Of a DNA stretch of 64,000 nucleotides, positions 20,603 through 28,886 are shown one piece after another. Position numbers and translations under genes: made by a program. Each line of letters begins with the position of its first letter. Within the stretch, counting starts at the first letter, position 1. The notes beneath the pieces were generated by a model. The model was not told the origin of the DNA, did no database searches, and saw only the letters and a list, made by a program, of their open reading frames with translations. Origin of the DNA: an uncultured Spirochaetia bacterium (GTDB taxonomy: Bacteria > Spirochaetota > Spirochaetia > SZUA-6 > Bin103); assembly GCA_958296075.1 (NCBI GenBank), contig CATQHW010000003.1, positions 806,001 to 870,000 of the forward strand, in the 5' to 3' direction.

Positions 20603-21052
20603 TTGGGACTCCTGTTGTCGATCAGCGAGACCAGCGTACTGGGATCGCTGCTGCGTTCTTCTCGTACTATTTCCGTTTCTTTCCAGGGAGGTCTAAGGAG
20701 TCTCGCCAAAATAATATGGTCTAACCGTCATGTGAGTGGTATACTGACATCGCGATGGACGCCGCCCTGACCGATGCGGTAAAGACCAGTTCATAGCCCC
20801 TTGATCCGTTGTTCGACGAACGCTTGCGTCGGCGCTGGGCCGTAGGGGACAACGAGCTCCGCTCTGCCTACCGCGCCCCGAACTCCGACGGCCGCTACAC
20901 CAATGTCGGTTTTCGTGTTGCCCGGACGCTCACGCCTTGAGTCGTTACGTCCTTACGTTTGGGGTGGGGCCAGGGGGCTTGGCCTACCTGCCCCACCCCG
21001 GCGGACGCCTCGCCTTGACCCGAAGGGGCAGCGCCGGTAGCATCGCGGCGCC
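20603..21052. other. Gene-poor stretch with a domain relic
   Basis: About 450 bases between the HrgC-like gene and the nitroreductase. The only recognisable content is the formylglycine-generating-enzyme fragment at 20800-20940. The remainder, including an AT-rich part near 20690-20750, shows no gene, tRNA or repeat that I can support. Confidence 0.5.
20800..20940 (+). pseudogene. C-terminal relic of a formylglycine-generating enzyme (SUMF1/FGE) domain protein
   Basis: Forty-six codons before the stop read DNELRSAYRAP and YTNVGFRVARTLTP. This is the conserved last strand of FGE-sulfatase (DUF323) domains, where the ending GFRVAR is diagnostic. No start codon, upstream domain or ribosome-binding site accompanies it, so it is a truncated remnant. 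Intact relatives oxidise a Cys of sulfatases or act as C-type-lectin-like domains. Confidence 0.75.
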
Positions 21053-21622
21053 ATGTCGATACTCGAAGCCATCGCCGCGCGGCGTTCGATATTCGATTTC
21101 CAGCCGACCGCCGTGCCGCGCCAGCGGATCGAGCGCGCGCTGCAGGCGGCCGTCTGGGCGCCGAACCACAAGCTGACCGAACCGTGGCGGTTCATCGTCG
21201 TCGGACCGGAGGGCAAGCGCCGGCTCAGCGAGGTCTACGCGCGTCTCAAGCAGGAAGCGGTGCCGGTCGAGATCACGCCGGAGGCGCTCAGCGAGATCGG
21301 CCGCAAGGCGGTCGACAAGCTCATGGGCAAGCCGGCCGTGATGGCGGTGACCTGCGCGGCGTCCGGCGATCCCCTGCGGGATCGGGAGGATTACGCCGCC
21401 ACCTGCTGCGCGATCCAGAACATCATGCTGGCGGCGTGGGAGGACGGCATCGGCATGCAGTGGAGCACCAGCGGCCTGATCGAGGACGCGGAGGCGCTGG
21501 CGGTGCTGGGCGTCGACGCCGAGCGGGAACGGGTGGTCGGCCTGCTGTACGCCGGCTTCGCGGAGCGGGTGCCGGCATCGACCCGGAAGCCGGCCGCCGA
21601 GCTGACCACCTGGCTGGCGTGA
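21053..21622 (+). CDS. Nitroreductase family protein
   Basis: A 189-aa FMN-dependent nitroreductase-fold enzyme. It shows the N-terminal AIAARRSIFDF with FMN-phosphate-binding Arg residues, APNHKLTEPWRFIVV, and the C-terminal GLLYAGF segment. It probably acts as an NAD(P)H-dependent oxidoreductase on quinones or nitro compounds; the physiological substrate is unknown. It ends 13 bases before the D-threonine aldolase-like gene and is likely co-transcribed with it. Confidence 0.92.
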   Translation: MSILEAIAARRSIFDFQPTAVPRQRIERALQAAVWAPNHKLTEPWRFIVVGPEGKRRLSEVYARLKQEAVPVEITPEALSEIGRKAVDKLMGKPAVMAVTCAASGDPLRDREDYAATCCAIQNIMLAAWEDGIGMQWSTSGLIEDAEALAVLGVDAERERVVGLLYAGFAERVPASTRKPAAELTTWLA

Positions 21623-21635
21623 GGAAGGTGCGCAC

Positions 21636-22736
21636 GTGAACATCGCCACTCCGATCGGACTGCCGGTCGCCGAGCTCGATACCCCTGCGCTGCTGGTCGA
21701 CCTGGAGCTGCTCGACCGCAACGTCGAGCGCATCGCCCGCGTGGTGATCGACGATGCCGGCATCGGCTGGCGCCCGCACACCAAGGCGCTCAAGACGCCG
21801 GCGCTGGCGCACCGGCTGATCGCACGCGGCGCGCTGGGGGTGACCTGCGCCAAGCTGGCCGAGGCGGAGGTGATGGCGGCCGGCGGCGTCAGGGACATCC
21901 TGGTCGCCAACCAGGTGGTGGGACCGGCCAAGGTGCGGCGTCTGGCGCACCTGCGCCGCAGCGCGGACGTGGCCGTCGCCGTCGACTCGGAGATCGGCGT
22001 GCGGCAGATCGGCGCCGCGGCGGCCGCCGCCGGCACCGAGGTACGGGTCGTGGTCGAGTTGAACGTCGGCATGGACCGCGCCGGGGTCGCCCCCGGGGAA
22101 GAGACGGTGCGCTTGGCGCGCGTCGCGGCCGGCACGCCCGGCGTACGGCTGGCCGGGCTGATGGCGTGGGAGGGGCACACGCTCGACGTCGAGCCGGCCG
22201 ACGCCAAGCGCCGCGCGATCGAGACGGCGATCGGCCGGTTGACCGACAGCGCCGACCGCTGCCGCGCGGCCGGACTGCCGATCGACATCGTGAGCTGCGG
22301 CGGCACCGGCAGTTACTGGATCACCGCCCGCCAGCCGGGCGTGACCGAGATACAGGCCGGCGGCGGCGTGCTGGGCGACGCCTTGTACCGGCAGCGGTTC
22401 GGCGTCGATCACGACTGCGCGCTGCGCATCATCGCCACGGTCACCAGCCGGCCGACGCCGCAGCGGGTCATCTGCGATGCCGGCCGCAAGACCATGAGCG
22501 TCGATTCCGCGACGCCAGCGGTGCAGGGGTTGGCGGTGACCGGCGTGGGGTTCTCCGCCGAGCACGGCGCGCTGACCTTGGCCGAGCCGTCGGACACGCC
22601 GGGCGTCGGCGACCGCCTGGAGTTCATCGCCGGCTACTCGGATACCACCGTCGTCCTGCACGACGCCATCTACGCGACGCGCAACGGCGTGGTGGAGGCG
22701 GTCTGGCCGTTACTCGGCCGCGGGCGGTTGACCTGA
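21636..22736 (+). CDS. D-threonine aldolase / DSD1-type PLP-dependent enzyme
   Basis: 366 aa. The N-terminal alanine-racemase-like barrel has LDTPALLVDLELLDRNV and the PLP-lysine segment RPHTKALKTP. The C-terminal metal-binding domain has CDAGRKTMSVD and the His-containing AEHGALTL. Family members cleave D-threonine or dehydrate D-serine. The start is the GTG 13 bases after the nitroreductase stop. A soluble cytoplasmic role is likely, and exact substrate cannot be read from sequence. Confidence 0.9.
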   Translation: MNIATPIGLPVAELDTPALLVDLELLDRNVERIARVVIDDAGIGWRPHTKALKTPALAHRLIARGALGVTCAKLAEAEVMAAGGVRDILVANQVVGPAKVRRLAHLRRSADVAVAVDSEIGVRQIGAAAAAAGTEVRVVVELNVGMDRAGVAPGEETVRLARVAAGTPGVRLAGLMAWEGHTLDVEPADAKRRAIETAIGRLTDSADRCRAAGLPIDIVSCGGTGSYWITARQPGVTEIQAGGGVLGDALYRQRFGVDHDCALRIIATVTSRPTPQRVICDAGRKTMSVDSATPAVQGLAVTGVGFSAEHGALTLAEPSDTPGVGDRLEFIAGYSDTTVVLHDAIYATRNGVVEAVWPLLGRGRLT

Positions 22737-22776
22737 GAAGCCGCGCCGGCCGCCGCCCTCGATGCGCCCGCCGGCG

Positions 22777-23928
22777 CTACCCCTGACAGACCTCCTGCAC
22801 CATGCGCCGGTAGACGTCCACGGCGCGGCGGAGTTGCGCCACCTCGATCCACTCGCCGTCGGTGTGCGCCTGCGCGATGTCGCCGGGCCCCATCACCACG
22901 AGCTGCACGCGCTCCTTGAAGGCGTGCGCGTCGGTGCCGTACGGCACGGTCCGGGGCCGCTCGGCGCCGGAGGCGGCCAGCGCGACCCGCACCACCTCCG
23001 CGTCCGCATCGACGCGGAACGGGGTGCCGGCCCGCGCTTCGACCTGCAGGCCGTGCGCGCGGGCGCGCTCGCTCACCATCTCGATCACGTCCGGCGTGCG
23101 GTCGCCGGGCATCGGCCGGAACGCCACCGTGCAGACCGCTTTGGGCGCGGAGACGTTGGGCCGGGTGCCGAAGTCGGTGAAGACCATGTTGAAGCCGATG
23201 GTCGGCGGGTCGAAATCGCGGTTCCAGAAGCTCTCGTCGGTGCGGAACGTCCCCGCCAGTTCGGCGACCTCCGCCAGAAACGGGGCGATCAGCAGGTTGG
23301 CCGACACGCCGCGGTCGGTGGAGGTGTGCGCCGCGCGGCCGTGCGCGGTGACGATCACGCGCGCCCCGCCCTTGTGGGCGTAGACCGGCACCAGCCGGGT
23401 CGGCTCGGCTATGACGCCGCAGCGCGGCAACTCGGCGTTGTACAGCGCCGACTCCCGGTCGATCTGCCGAGCGCCGGCGCCCGAAATCTCCTCGTCGGCG
23501 GTGGCCGCCACGTACACGGCGCGGTCGAGCCGGTCGTACCGCAGCGCGGCGGTCGCGCACAGCGTGGCCGCCAGCGGCCCCTTCATGTCGCAGCTCCCCA
23601 ACCCGATCAGGCGATCGTCCCGCACTGACGGGCTGTGCGGATCGGTCGACCAGCCGTCGCCGGGGACGGTGTCGACGTGCGAGTAGAACGCCAGCCCGCC
23701 GGCGCCGCGGCCCTTCTTGCCGATCACGCTGTCCTTGCGCACGCCGGCGTCGTCGCGGTAGGTGAGCCGCTCGATCTCGAAGCCGTGCCGCTCCATGAAG
23801 CGCTCCACGACGTCGCAGACCGGGGCGCTGCTGACGCGGCTGACCGAGTCGACCGCGACCAGCTCCTTCGCCAGGGCTACCGGATCGGCCGTCGCCGTCG
23901 GATCAGCCATTGCCGACGAATCAGCCAT
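22777..23928 (-). CDS. M20 family metallopeptidase (ArgE/DapE-like)
   Basis: A 383-aa co-catalytic zinc hydrolase. Ligand motifs are FYSHVDTVPGDGW, GLGSCDMKGPLA and TADEEISGAG (catalytic Glu pair), with the final His in QAHTDGEW. The central dimerisation domain begins near HKGGARVIV. It probably hydrolyses an N-acyl amino acid or dipeptide. The ATG overlaps the stop of the upstream Gfo/Idh gene. The first codons are an imperfect duplication (ATGGCTGAT occurs twice), so translation could start at either ATG with little change. Confidence 0.93.
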   Translation of the reverse strand: MADSSAMADPTATADPVALAKELVAVDSVSRVSSAPVCDVVERFMERHGFEIERLTYRDDAGVRKDSVIGKKGRGAGGLAFYSHVDTVPGDGWSTDPHSPSVRDDRLIGLGSCDMKGPLAATLCATAALRYDRLDRAVYVAATADEEISGAGARQIDRESALYNAELPRCGVIAEPTRLVPVYAHKGGARVIVTAHGRAAHTSTDRGVSANLLIAPFLAEVAELAGTFRTDESFWNRDFDPPTIGFNMVFTDFGTRPNVSAPKAVCTVAFRPMPGDRTPDVIEMVSERARAHGLQVEARAGTPFRVDADAEVVRVALAASGAERPRTVPYGTDAHAFKERVQLVVMGPGDIAQAHTDGEWIEVAQLRRAVDVYRRMVQEVCQG

Positions 23929-24937
23929 TGCCGTCGGTCCGCGCCGGCGTTACCGGCCGCCCGGTGCGCGCCGATTCGTACAGGGCGTCCATCAACTCGC
24001 TGTGGCGGACGCCGTCGGTCGGGCCGGTGGCCGGCTCCTCCGTTCCCCGGATCGCCGCCAGGAAGTTGAGCGCCGTGGGCGCCGCCTCGCCGGTACAACT
24101 GAGATCGTCGATCTCGCCGTTGCCGTCGTAGGCGCGCAGCCAATGCCCCGTCCAGCCGTCGATGGAGACGCGGCCGCCGGCGAAGATGAACTCCATGCCG
24201 GACGCGGCCGCCGGACAGTTGCCGGAGATGACGATGGTGGCCAGCACGCCGCTCTCGAAGCGGGCGACCAGCGCGGAGTTGACGTCGACCGGCAGCCCCT
24301 TGAAGTCGACCATCGCGTAGACCTCCGTCGGGCTCGACTCCAGCGTCCAGATCAGGCTGTTCAGCAGGTGGGCGCCGGAGTCGTAGGCTTGGCCGCCGCC
24401 GGCCAGCACCGGGTCCCGCCGCCAACCGCGGGAGGTGAGCGTCAGCCACGGCTGCGTCAGGTAGCCGGTGACCAGCTCCAGCGGCCCCAGCCGTTCGGTG
24501 CGCACGATGGCGCGCAGCCGTTGGAAGGCCGGGGTGCACGGCGTGTTGTAGCCGATCAGCAGCAGTTTGCCGGCCGCCGCCACGCGGTCGCGCAGCGCGT
24601 ACGCGTCGGCGACCGTGGTGACCATCGGCTTTTCGACCAGCACGTGGCATCCGGTGGCCAGCGCGCGCGAGGCGTGCTCGAAGTGCATGCTGTGCGGGGT
24701 GGCGATGACGGCGCCGTCCAGGTCCGATTCCGCGTAGAGCGCCTCCTGATCGGTGAACAGGGCCGGGCGCGGCGCGTCCGGGATGTGGTCGGCGATGAAG
24801 CGTTCCATGACCGGGATGTCGACGTCGCACATGGCGGCCAGCTCGGCGCCGCCGGCGGCGACCAGGGACTGGGCGTGGCGGCGGGCGATGCCGCCGCAGC
24901 CGACCAGGCCGATGCGCAGGGGTGAGTCGGATGTCAT
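23921..24937 (-). CDS. Gfo/Idh/MocA family oxidoreductase
   Basis: A 338-aa NAD(P)-dependent sugar-type dehydrogenase. It has LRIGLVGCGGIARRHAQSL, HVLVEKPMVTT with the catalytic-region Lys, and GGGQAYDSGAHLLNSL in the substrate domain. An ATG three codons upstream (24946) is an alternative start. It overlaps the M20 peptidase gene, so the two form a unit. Substrate unknown. Confidence 0.92.
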   Translation of the reverse strand: MTSDSPLRIGLVGCGGIARRHAQSLVAAGGAELAAMCDVDIPVMERFIADHIPDAPRPALFTDQEALYAESDLDGAVIATPHSMHFEHASRALATGCHVLVEKPMVTTVADAYALRDRVAAAGKLLLIGYNTPCTPAFQRLRAIVRTERLGPLELVTGYLTQPWLTLTSRGWRRDPVLAGGGQAYDSGAHLLNSLIWTLESSPTEVYAMVDFKGLPVDVNSALVARFESGVLATIVISGNCPAAASGMEFIFAGGRVSIDGWTGHWLRAYDGNGEIDDLSCTGEAAPTALNFLAAIRGTEEPATGPTDGVRHSELMDALYESARTGRPVTPARTDGNG

Positions 24938-25003
24938 GGGCCGCATGGTAGAGGGAGCGGGGCCGGCTGCCCAGTCCGCTACCGCCGGCGCGGGCCGCGT
25001 GGT

Positions 25004-25534
25004 ATGAACAGGTCGATGGAGCTGCCGCCCGCAATGCCGGAAGAAGCCGGCCTGGAGCCGCGCCGCCAGGCGGTGATCGACGTGCTGAAGGATCGGTTCG
25101 CGCGTGGCGAGATCGAGCTGGCCGAGTACGAGCGGCGGATCGCCGCCGCCGCGGAGGCGCGGCGGGCCGGCGAGCTGGCCGCCCTGGTGAGCGACCTGGG
25201 CCGCAGCGCGGCGCCGCTGCCGAGCGTCCCGGACGAAAAGCAGCGGTTCGTGACGGTAATGGGCTCCCGGGCCGAGCATGGCGACTGGCTGCGCGCCGAC
25301 TCGGTGGAGGTCTACGTGCTGATGGGGTCGGTCAGCCTGGACTTCACCGGGGTGCGGCCCGGCGACCGCCCGGTCGTGGTCGAATTGTACAGCATGATGA
25401 GCGAGGCGCCCCATTTGCTCACCTTCATCTCGCTCCCCTTGAGCTACTTCAGAATATACTGTTGCGAGTTCTGCGGCTTCTCGGCGTCAAAGGCGGGTCA
25501 GTACGAAGTTCTCTTCTCTGCCGCACTATCTTAG
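25004..25534 (+). CDS. DUF1707 domain protein, truncated and fused to unrelated sequence
   Basis: Residues ~18-66 are a DUF1707 (SHOCT-like) domain: RQAVIDVLKDRFARGEIELA and EYERRIAAAAEAR. Next comes the start of a LiaF-type cell-wall-stress domain (VEVYVLMGSVSLDF), which breaks off around 25400. The last ~45 codons are only the antisense of the neighbouring minus-strand gene, and GC drops sharply there. The junction looks like the left end of an inserted segment. Intact DUF1707/LiaF-like proteins act in envelope-stress signalling; this copy probably does not. Confidence 0.6.
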   Translation: MNRSMELPPAMPEEAGLEPRRQAVIDVLKDRFARGEIELAEYERRIAAAAEARRAGELAALVSDLGRSAAPLPSVPDEKQRFVTVMGSRAEHGDWLRADSVEVYVLMGSVSLDFTGVRPGDRPVVVELYSMMSEAPHLLTFISLPLSYFRIYCCEFCGFSASKAGQYEVLFSAALS

Positions 25535-25970
25535 CAGCATCATAGGTCTCTCTCTCATCCTTGCCAGCAGGGGGTCCATTTCCAAAGCATTCGGGGTCAT
25601 CCAGAAACACCGAATCTCGGACCTCTATGATCCCCGGCTTTATCTTTTCGCCCGCATCAAAGTCTTCCGACATCTCCGCAGCGGACTTATCCCACTCGCC
25701 ATTAGAACGCAGAACATAGGCATCGACGTATATCCTACTACCGTTTCCTCTGTTCCGAAAGCTAATATACCAAGGCCCATCAGCATTTTCACCCGAAAAA
25801 TGCTCCATCGACGGATACTGTACCCCGGCGTCCTTTAGCGCCAACGAAACAGGGCACTTCCCATGGGGATATGGTAGTACCCCTCGAATCTGTTCCGCTC
25901 GACTGCGCTGTTCATCTCGAATACGCTGTGCCTCGCGAATGTGACGCTCTGTCACTTCTACTTTCATCAA
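25449..25970 (-). CDS. Hypothetical protein, third gene of low-GC island
   Basis: 173 aa, soluble and highly charged, with no signal peptide. The N-terminal helix TERHIREAQRIRDEQRSRAE is followed by HGKCPVSLALKDAG, a CPVxLAL pattern I associate with small phage- or plasmid-borne proteins of unknown function, then RIYVDAYVL. The last ~20 residues overlap antisense with the truncated DUF1707 gene and may come from a rearranged junction. Codon use is much less GC-biased than in the flanks. I do not know its function. Confidence 0.6.
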   Translation of the reverse strand: MMKVEVTERHIREAQRIRDEQRSRAEQIRGVLPYPHGKCPVSLALKDAGVQYPSMEHFSGENADGPWYISFRNRGNGSRIYVDAYVLRSNGEWDKSAAEMSEDFDAGEKIKPGIIEVRDSVFLDDPECFGNGPPAGKDERETYDAAKIVRQRRELRTDPPLTPRSRRTRNSIF

Positions 25971-26058
25971 GGTCTCCTTGAGCTTGATCCATGAGCTACC
26001 TCGTCAGGTGCCGGGCGCTCACTCCGGCACGACCGCGCTCACGGGCGCGGTTTCGGCT

Positions 26059-26646
26059 TCATCTGCGGGAGCAGTGCGTCCTATCCCACGCTTCTGCGAA
26101 TCCATCAAGCTTCCACCTGTACTCACTTCCGGTCGCCGTCTCGATGTAGAGCACACTACCACGAGGTGCGGTGCGCATCCTCGATACGAAATCGTTGATG
26201 AATCTCGCTTTTAGCTCGAAGGGAGTCAACGATCCATCTGCCCACCTCCCCACTTCCCACCGACCATCGAAAGCTATGGAGGCAGCGCCATCGAACATAT
26301 AGGGCATGTCACGGATCAGAGTACCGTCAACGTCATGGTCAACTTCCAGGTCTTTCGTCCCAGTACCAGCGAGACTGACTTCTCTGTATGTGTCGCGTGT
26401 ACTGGTATTTTTCTCCACGCCGAAGTCCATCCCTGATATTTTGATAACTCTTCTCGAGAGTAATGGGTAGAAACAGGAGACTGAAAGAGAAACATCACCG
26501 CTATCCCCACGGTAGTAGACGGTGGGACCTCGTTCCCAGACGATTACCTCCCACCACTCACTCGCCCACGGCATATCATCCGCTGGCACCGCCCCGGCAA
26601 CCAACGCCAACGCCAACGCCGCCCATGCGATCTTACGACTCTTCAT
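26059..26646 (-). CDS. Hypothetical exported protein, second gene of low-GC island
   Basis: 195 aa from the ATG at 26646, which gives a textbook signal peptide (KSRKIAWAALALALVAGAVP, cleavage near ADD). The mature part has many Tyr, Trp and Asp residues and no motif I recognise. A Cys in SVSCFYPLL and one near the end could form a disulfide. The start overlaps the end of the upstream gene by 14 bases. A longer open frame to 26763 is rejected because it would bury the signal peptide. Confidence 0.65.
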   Translation of the reverse strand: MKSRKIAWAALALALVAGAVPADDMPWASEWWEVIVWERGPTVYYRGDSGDVSLSVSCFYPLLSRRVIKISGMDFGVEKNTSTRDTYREVSLAGTGTKDLEVDHDVDGTLIRDMPYMFDGAASIAFDGRWEVGRWADGSLTPFELKARFINDFVSRMRTAPRGSVLYIETATGSEYRWKLDGFAEAWDRTHCSRR

Positions 26647-27073
26647 TCGTACCTCCGTTCTTCTTCGGCCACCGAAACTGCTCATCAACGCTGGCAATCG
26701 ACCATTCATAGACATTCTCCGGGCGCCACCGTTCGTGAAAGGTGCTGATACCCGATCCGACATCTAACCGAATCGACTTACCCCTGCGCAGACGCCCCAC
26801 GTCACAATCGCCAAAATAGCTATTCCAGAAAATCTCCCCTTCCTCATCCCTCGACCGCTGCCAACCCTTGATAACCTTCTCCGTCATACGTTGCTCTTCA
26901 TCCATCACACCCATTTCCAGCCACAAGACTTCCCGGTCGTGCCTCCATCTGGGAATACCAGCACCGCCGCTCAGAACAGCTGTCACGCCGAGAGGCCCAT
27001 GGTTCAAGACAAGCCTCATCTTCCCCTGGGTTCCGGCCTTTGGTGGCACCCATCCGCAATCTATATTCGTCAT
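26633..27073 (-). CDS. Hypothetical protein, first gene of low-GC island
   Basis: 146 aa with no signal peptide or membrane segment. It begins MTNIDCGWVPPKAG and is rich in Trp, Arg and Glu. The segment RGKSIRLDVGSGISTFHERW is the best-ordered part. It leads a probable three-gene transcription unit with the exported protein and the 25449-25970 gene. Not recognised. An effector or accessory island is possible but unproven. Confidence 0.55.
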   Translation of the reverse strand: MTNIDCGWVPPKAGTQGKMRLVLNHGPLGVTAVLSGGAGIPRWRHDREVLWLEMGVMDEEQRMTEKVIKGWQRSRDEEGEIFWNSYFGDCDVGRLRRGKSIRLDVGSGISTFHERWRPENVYEWSIASVDEQFRWPKKNGGTNEES

Positions 27074-27244
27074 CGCTCTCTCCTACGCCCGGACTTGGGA
27101 CCGAGCCTGTGGCTTACCAGGGCGGCGCACCGCCCCGTCCCTCACCTGCGCACGTTCTCGCGCTGTTCGGCCTCCGAACCCTCGTACCAGATCGGCCGGT
27201 CAGGTCCGCCTCACGGTGCCGCCCGGCGTCCGCTCGCGTCGGGT

Positions 27245-27847
27245 TCACGGCAGGCCGAACACGGCGATCAGGTAGTAGCCGGCGATCGCCAGCATGGCGG
27301 CTCCGGCGGCGCGGTTGATGACGCTCTTGTGGCGGCCCAGGAAGCGGACGACCGCCTGGCTGAACGCCCCGGACGCCAGCGCCAGGGCCAACAGCGGCGT
27401 GCCGATACCGGCGGCGAAGATCACGAAGTTCAGCAGGTTCAGCCCGAAGTCGCCCACCGAAACCGCCAACTGCTTGGAGAAGAAGGCGCCGATGAATCCG
27501 GGATTGCACGGCAGCACGATGAGTCCGAAGAAGGCGCCGTAGCCGAACGCGGCCGGCACGGGCCGGCCGCCGGTCGGCGCGCGCACGGCCGGCAGCAGGC
27601 GGCTGAAGTCGACGTCCACGATCAGCAGCGCGCCGATCGCCGCCAGCACCACGAAGGCGATCGGCGACGCGACCGCGATGACGGCGGTGAGCGACAGCTC
27701 CAGGAGCGTGGAGAAGACCAGCCCGATCGCGGCCATCGTAGCGGTGACGCCGGCGACCACGGCCAGGCCCAGCGCCAGCGGCGCGCGGCGCGCGCCCTCC
27801 CGCCGCCCGGCCAGGAAGGCGATGAACCCGGGATAGAGCGGCAGCAC
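27245..27847 (-). CDS. CcdA/DsbD-type transmembrane electron-transfer protein
   Basis: At least 200 aa with six hydrophobic segments in the CcdA pattern (LPLYPGFIAFLAG, FFGLIVLPCNPGFIG, NFVIFAAGIGTPLLALAL). One Cys in LPCNP and one in the upstream TAACVLPLY segment would be the redox pair. That first segment is encoded at 27848-27916, directly after the tlpA-like stop, but contains no ATG, GTG or TTG start. The GTG at 27847 is the first usual start and would lose the first Cys. Either a CTG start or a damaged 5' end is involved. It pairs with the thioredoxin-like gene to pass reductant to the periplasm. Confidence 0.8.
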   Translation of the reverse strand: MLPLYPGFIAFLAGRREGARRAPLALGLAVVAGVTATMAAIGLVFSTLLELSLTAVIAVASPIAFVVLAAIGALLIVDVDFSRLLPAVRAPTGGRPVPAAFGYGAFFGLIVLPCNPGFIGAFFSKQLAVSVGDFGLNLLNFVIFAAGIGTPLLALALASGAFSQAVVRFLGRHKSVINRAAGAAMLAIAGYYLIAVFGLP

Positions 27848-27919
27848 GCACGCCGCCGTGAGCGGTGTAGCCAGCCCCAGCAGAAAGCTGGTGGCCAGGT
27901 TACCGAGCGTGGGGAACCC

Positions 27920-28519
27920 TCACGCCTCGCCGCCGGCGGCGGGGCACGCCGCGATCCGCTCCTGCAGGAAGTCGGGCCGTTTGACGCCCCGCCGCAGCAG
28001 CAGCCGCTCGGTCTGCCCGGGACAGATCAGGATCACGGGCGCCGACGGCGGGTGGAGCACCGACACGCCGAACTCGTCGCGCAGCGAGCGCGACAGCTCG
28101 ACGGGCGACACGGCATAGACCCAGTCGAAGCCGTGGCGATCCAGATGGCGGGAGATCTGCGCCTGCGATTCGTTCGGGTCGGTGTTCAGGCTGACGGAGA
28201 CCACCGAGTCGCCGACCTCGTCGTGCAGGGCGCCGATCTGCCGCTGCTGGTTGGTGCAGATCGAGCACCACACCGCGAACGTCTCCAGCAGGACCGGTTT
28301 CTCTGCGAACTCGGCGAGCGTGAAGGTCTCGCCGGTGCGGACGTCGGTCAGCTCGACCCCCAGCCAGGCGACGGCCGGCGCCGGCGCCGCCGCCGGTGCT
28401 TCCGCTGCCGACCCGCCGGCCGACTGGGCGAACGCGCCGGTCGCGCCGGCCGCCAGGAGCGCTCCGGCCATCAGGCGCGCCGCGGCGAGCCTGCCCCTGA
28501 ACCTCTTCATCCGTTGCAT
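27920..28519 (-). CDS. TlpA-like periplasmic thioredoxin-fold protein
   Basis: 199 aa. Signal peptide (RLMAGALLAAGATGAFAQ), an Ala/Pro-rich linker, then a TlpA/ResA domain with LLETFAVWCSICTNQQRQI. Its redox centre is CSIC, a variant of the usual CxPC. It lies directly upstream of the CcdA-like gene, and the stop and the start of that domain almost abut. It probably reduces cytochrome c apoproteins or repairs oxidised periplasmic thiols. Confidence 0.88.
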   Translation of the reverse strand: MQRMKRFRGRLAAARLMAGALLAAGATGAFAQSAGGSAAEAPAAAPAPAVAWLGVELTDVRTGETFTLAEFAEKPVLLETFAVWCSICTNQQRQIGALHDEVGDSVVSVSLNTDPNESQAQISRHLDRHGFDWVYAVSPVELSRSLRDEFGVSVLHPPSAPVILICPGQTERLLLRRGVKRPDFLQERIAACPAAGGEA

Positions 28520-28652
28520 CCTTCGTTCTCCTTTCTGACCTGCTTTACGTACTCTGCGGTGCTGACCGCCTCGGCCGCGACGATCTTACGGTTTCGTTCG
28601 CAGCGCACTTGAGCGGCGGTCGCCGACCGTTCATCCTGTGCGCGGAGAGTGG

Positions 28653-28847
28653 ATGATGGCAGATATCAAGATCACGATCAGCGACAACGGACCCTACCTG
28701 ATCAGCGGACCGGTGCCCCTGCTGGACGCGCGCGGCAACCCGGTCGAAGGAGCCTCGGAGAAGATGGCGCTCTGCCGCTGCGGCGCGTCGAGCAACAAGC
28801 CGTTCTGCGACGGCACTCACCGCGAGATCGGCTTCACCGGCGCCTAA
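28653..28847 (+). CDS. CDGSH iron-sulfur domain protein
   Basis: About 64 aa ending in CRCGASSNKPFCDGTH, the CDGSH-type motif C-x-C-x(n)-CDGxH that holds a [2Fe-2S] cluster with three Cys and one His. Two ATG codons in tandem (28653 and 28656) follow a GGAGAG. A GTG at 28638 would give 69 aa. It is divergently transcribed from the tlpA/ccdA pair, possibly linking it to redox functions. Cytoplasmic. Confidence 0.9.
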   Translation: MMADIKITISDNGPYLISGPVPLLDARGNPVEGASEKMALCRCGASSNKPFCDGTHREIGFTGA

Positions 28848-28886
28848 CTGGCGCGTCCGGGGCTGCCGCGTCCAGGGCCTGGGCGG

